From NCBI RefSeq assembly GCF_000013765.1, contig NC_007954.1:1054001-1118000 (forward strand): a DNA stretch of 64,000 nucleotides, written 5' to 3'. Below are positions 63,291 to 64,000 of the stretch, piece by piece. The position numbers and the translations under genes were made by a program. A model generated the notes under the pieces. It had not been told where the DNA came from and made no database searches. It was given only the letters and a program-made list of their open reading frames with translations. The stretch is from Shewanella denitrificans OS217. GTDB taxonomy: Bacteria > Pseudomonadota > Gammaproteobacteria > Enterobacterales > Shewanellaceae. Numbering within the stretch: the stretch's first letter is position 1; every line of letters begins with the position of its first letter.

Positions 63291-63722
63291 ATGCGTAAAG
63301 GTACGATTTTATGGCCAACGGATTTTTCTGATACGGCGTCCCATGCACTCAGTTATGCCATCGAAATGGCCAACTTATATCAAGTTGGGATCAAAATTTT
63401 ACATGTGGTGCCTCAGCCCGTTGGGGACGAGAACTACATGATTTTATCCATTAGTCCAGAAGAGTTGGCCCAAAACATGGAACTTGCTGCCGCTAATCGC
63501 ATGCAGCAATTACTCTCTGAATTAGACACTAACTTAAGCGTTGAAACTCAAATTCGCCGCGGTGATGCGGCCACCGAAATCATCGCCGAAGCCAATGCGG
63601 GCGACGTTGGCATGGTGGTGCTGGCGAGCCACGGTCGAACCGGTTTTAGCCACTTTCTCCATGAGAATGTCGCCGAAGCTGTGGCGAATTTGGCTAAGTG
63701 CCCAGTGCTGGTGGTCAAATAG
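63291..63722 (+). CDS. Universal stress protein, UspA family
   Basis: The 143-residue protein has the Usp fold: LWPTDFSDTASHALSYAIEMA near the start and, near the end, VVLASHGRTGFSHFLHENVAEAVANLAKCPVLVVK with the ATP-binding G-2x-G-9x-G(S/T)-like arrangement (GRTGFSHFLHENVAE, partly degenerate). Members bind ATP or nucleotides and respond to stress. The ATG at 63291 has GGAGG 5 bases upstream, so the frame from 63279 is not used. It appears monocistronic, and nothing is seen between it and the partial gene at the right edge. Confidence 0.92.
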   Translation: MRKGTILWPTDFSDTASHALSYAIEMANLYQVGIKILHVVPQPVGDENYMILSISPEELAQNMELAAANRMQQLLSELDTNLSVETQIRRGDAATEIIAEANAGDVGMVVLASHGRTGFSHFLHENVAEAVANLAKCPVLVVK

Positions 63723-63852
63723 TGTTGGTGGTCAAATAAGGCAGGGGTCAAGTCGTGCAGTGCTTAAGCCTCGCAGCTTTAATACTGTTTTACTACTGTT
63801 TTAGTACAGATTTAATGAGGCTTTGTGCCAGAGTGAGCGCCTGCTCACTCGC

Positions 63853-64000
63853 TTAAAAACTTGAACCCGGTTGTTGTAAAAATTCAGTTTCTTCGGCGCT
63901 TGAACTTCGATTGAGGATAGCGTTCCTGTGGGGATAGCGACCAAACTGATGAATAATGGCTTGATGCTTTAGCTCAAAGTCGAGGTTGTTTTGGGCATAT
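63853..64000 (-). CDS. DUF924 family protein (C-terminal part, truncated by window edge)
   Basis: The minus strand encodes 48 residues up to a TAA at 63853-63855. The sequence has FELKHQAIIHQFGRYPHRN, then AILNRSSSAEETEFL, and ends QQPGSSF, which is the conserved C-terminus of DUF924 proteins. The function of the family is unknown. The gene start lies beyond the window. Confidence 0.85.
   Translation of the reverse strand, partial: YAQNNLDFELKHQAIIHQFGRYPHRNAILNRSSSAEETEFLQQPGSSF

Overview
The window reads as a chromosomal segment of a marine or aquatic gammaproteobacterium, most likely Shewanella or a close relative. Supporting this are an assimilatory sulfate pathway of gammaproteobacterial type, PntAB, azurin, a PepT-type peptide symporter, the families DUF3087, DUF3103 and DUF3352, curli secretion genes, and a methyltransferase/precursor pair resembling the Shewanella SonM/SonA borosin system. 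Both window edges cut a gene: a DUF819 membrane protein on the left and a DUF924 protein on the right.

Layout. 0-3.4 kb: DUF819, kdsA, a GNAT acetyltransferase and a cold-shock gene with a long leader. 3.5-6.4 kb: a zinc-protease-like protein, a stand-alone SIR2-domain protein and one copy of a dispersed structured repeat. 6.4-9.5 kb: pntAB. 9.8-14.2 kb: cysJIH. 14.2-23.6 kb: small metabolic and membrane genes, azurin, a rihA-rbsK ribonucleoside salvage pair, and a PAS-GGDEF protein. 23.2-27.0 kb: a large winged-helix/STAND-NTPase/TPR regulator and a small partner. 27.2-32.4 kb: peptide symporter, DUF2927, SIMPL and amidohydrolase. 32.5-37.2 kb: a probable split-borosin RiPP locus (methyltransferase, two near-identical precursors, TPR-GGDEF protein, acyl-CoA-dehydrogenase-like protein). 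37.4-42.8 kb: exported proteins, OMPLA and a TraT-like lipoprotein. 43.1-48.8 kb: cobA-cysD-cysN-SLC13 permease-cysC. 49-54.5 kb: an accessory island with a MOSC protein, a lipoprotein, one clear integron-type gene cassette (probably two), and two blocks of structured repeats. 54.6-57 kb: a bufferin-type MNIO operon. 57.2-58.9 kb: csgEFG. The rest: diguanylate cyclase, esterase, TetR plus aldehyde dehydrogenase, and a universal stress protein.

How the genes work together. The two cys clusters and cobA cover sulfate from uptake to sulfide: SLC13 permease, CysDN sulfurylase, CysC kinase, CysH reductase and CysJI sulfite reductase, with CobA making the precorrin needed for the CysI siroheme. PntAB can supply the NADPH this uses. 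RihA releases ribose that RbsK phosphorylates. Three diguanylate-cyclase-type proteins lie in the window, one translationally coupled to the borosin genes and one beside the curli secretion genes.

The most interesting items are the split-borosin locus with a duplicated precursor and an eight-copy hexamer between the copies, the covarying structured repeats around the integron cassettes, the two-module bufferin precursor, and the SIR2 protein. All calls come from reading the sequence; no searches were run.
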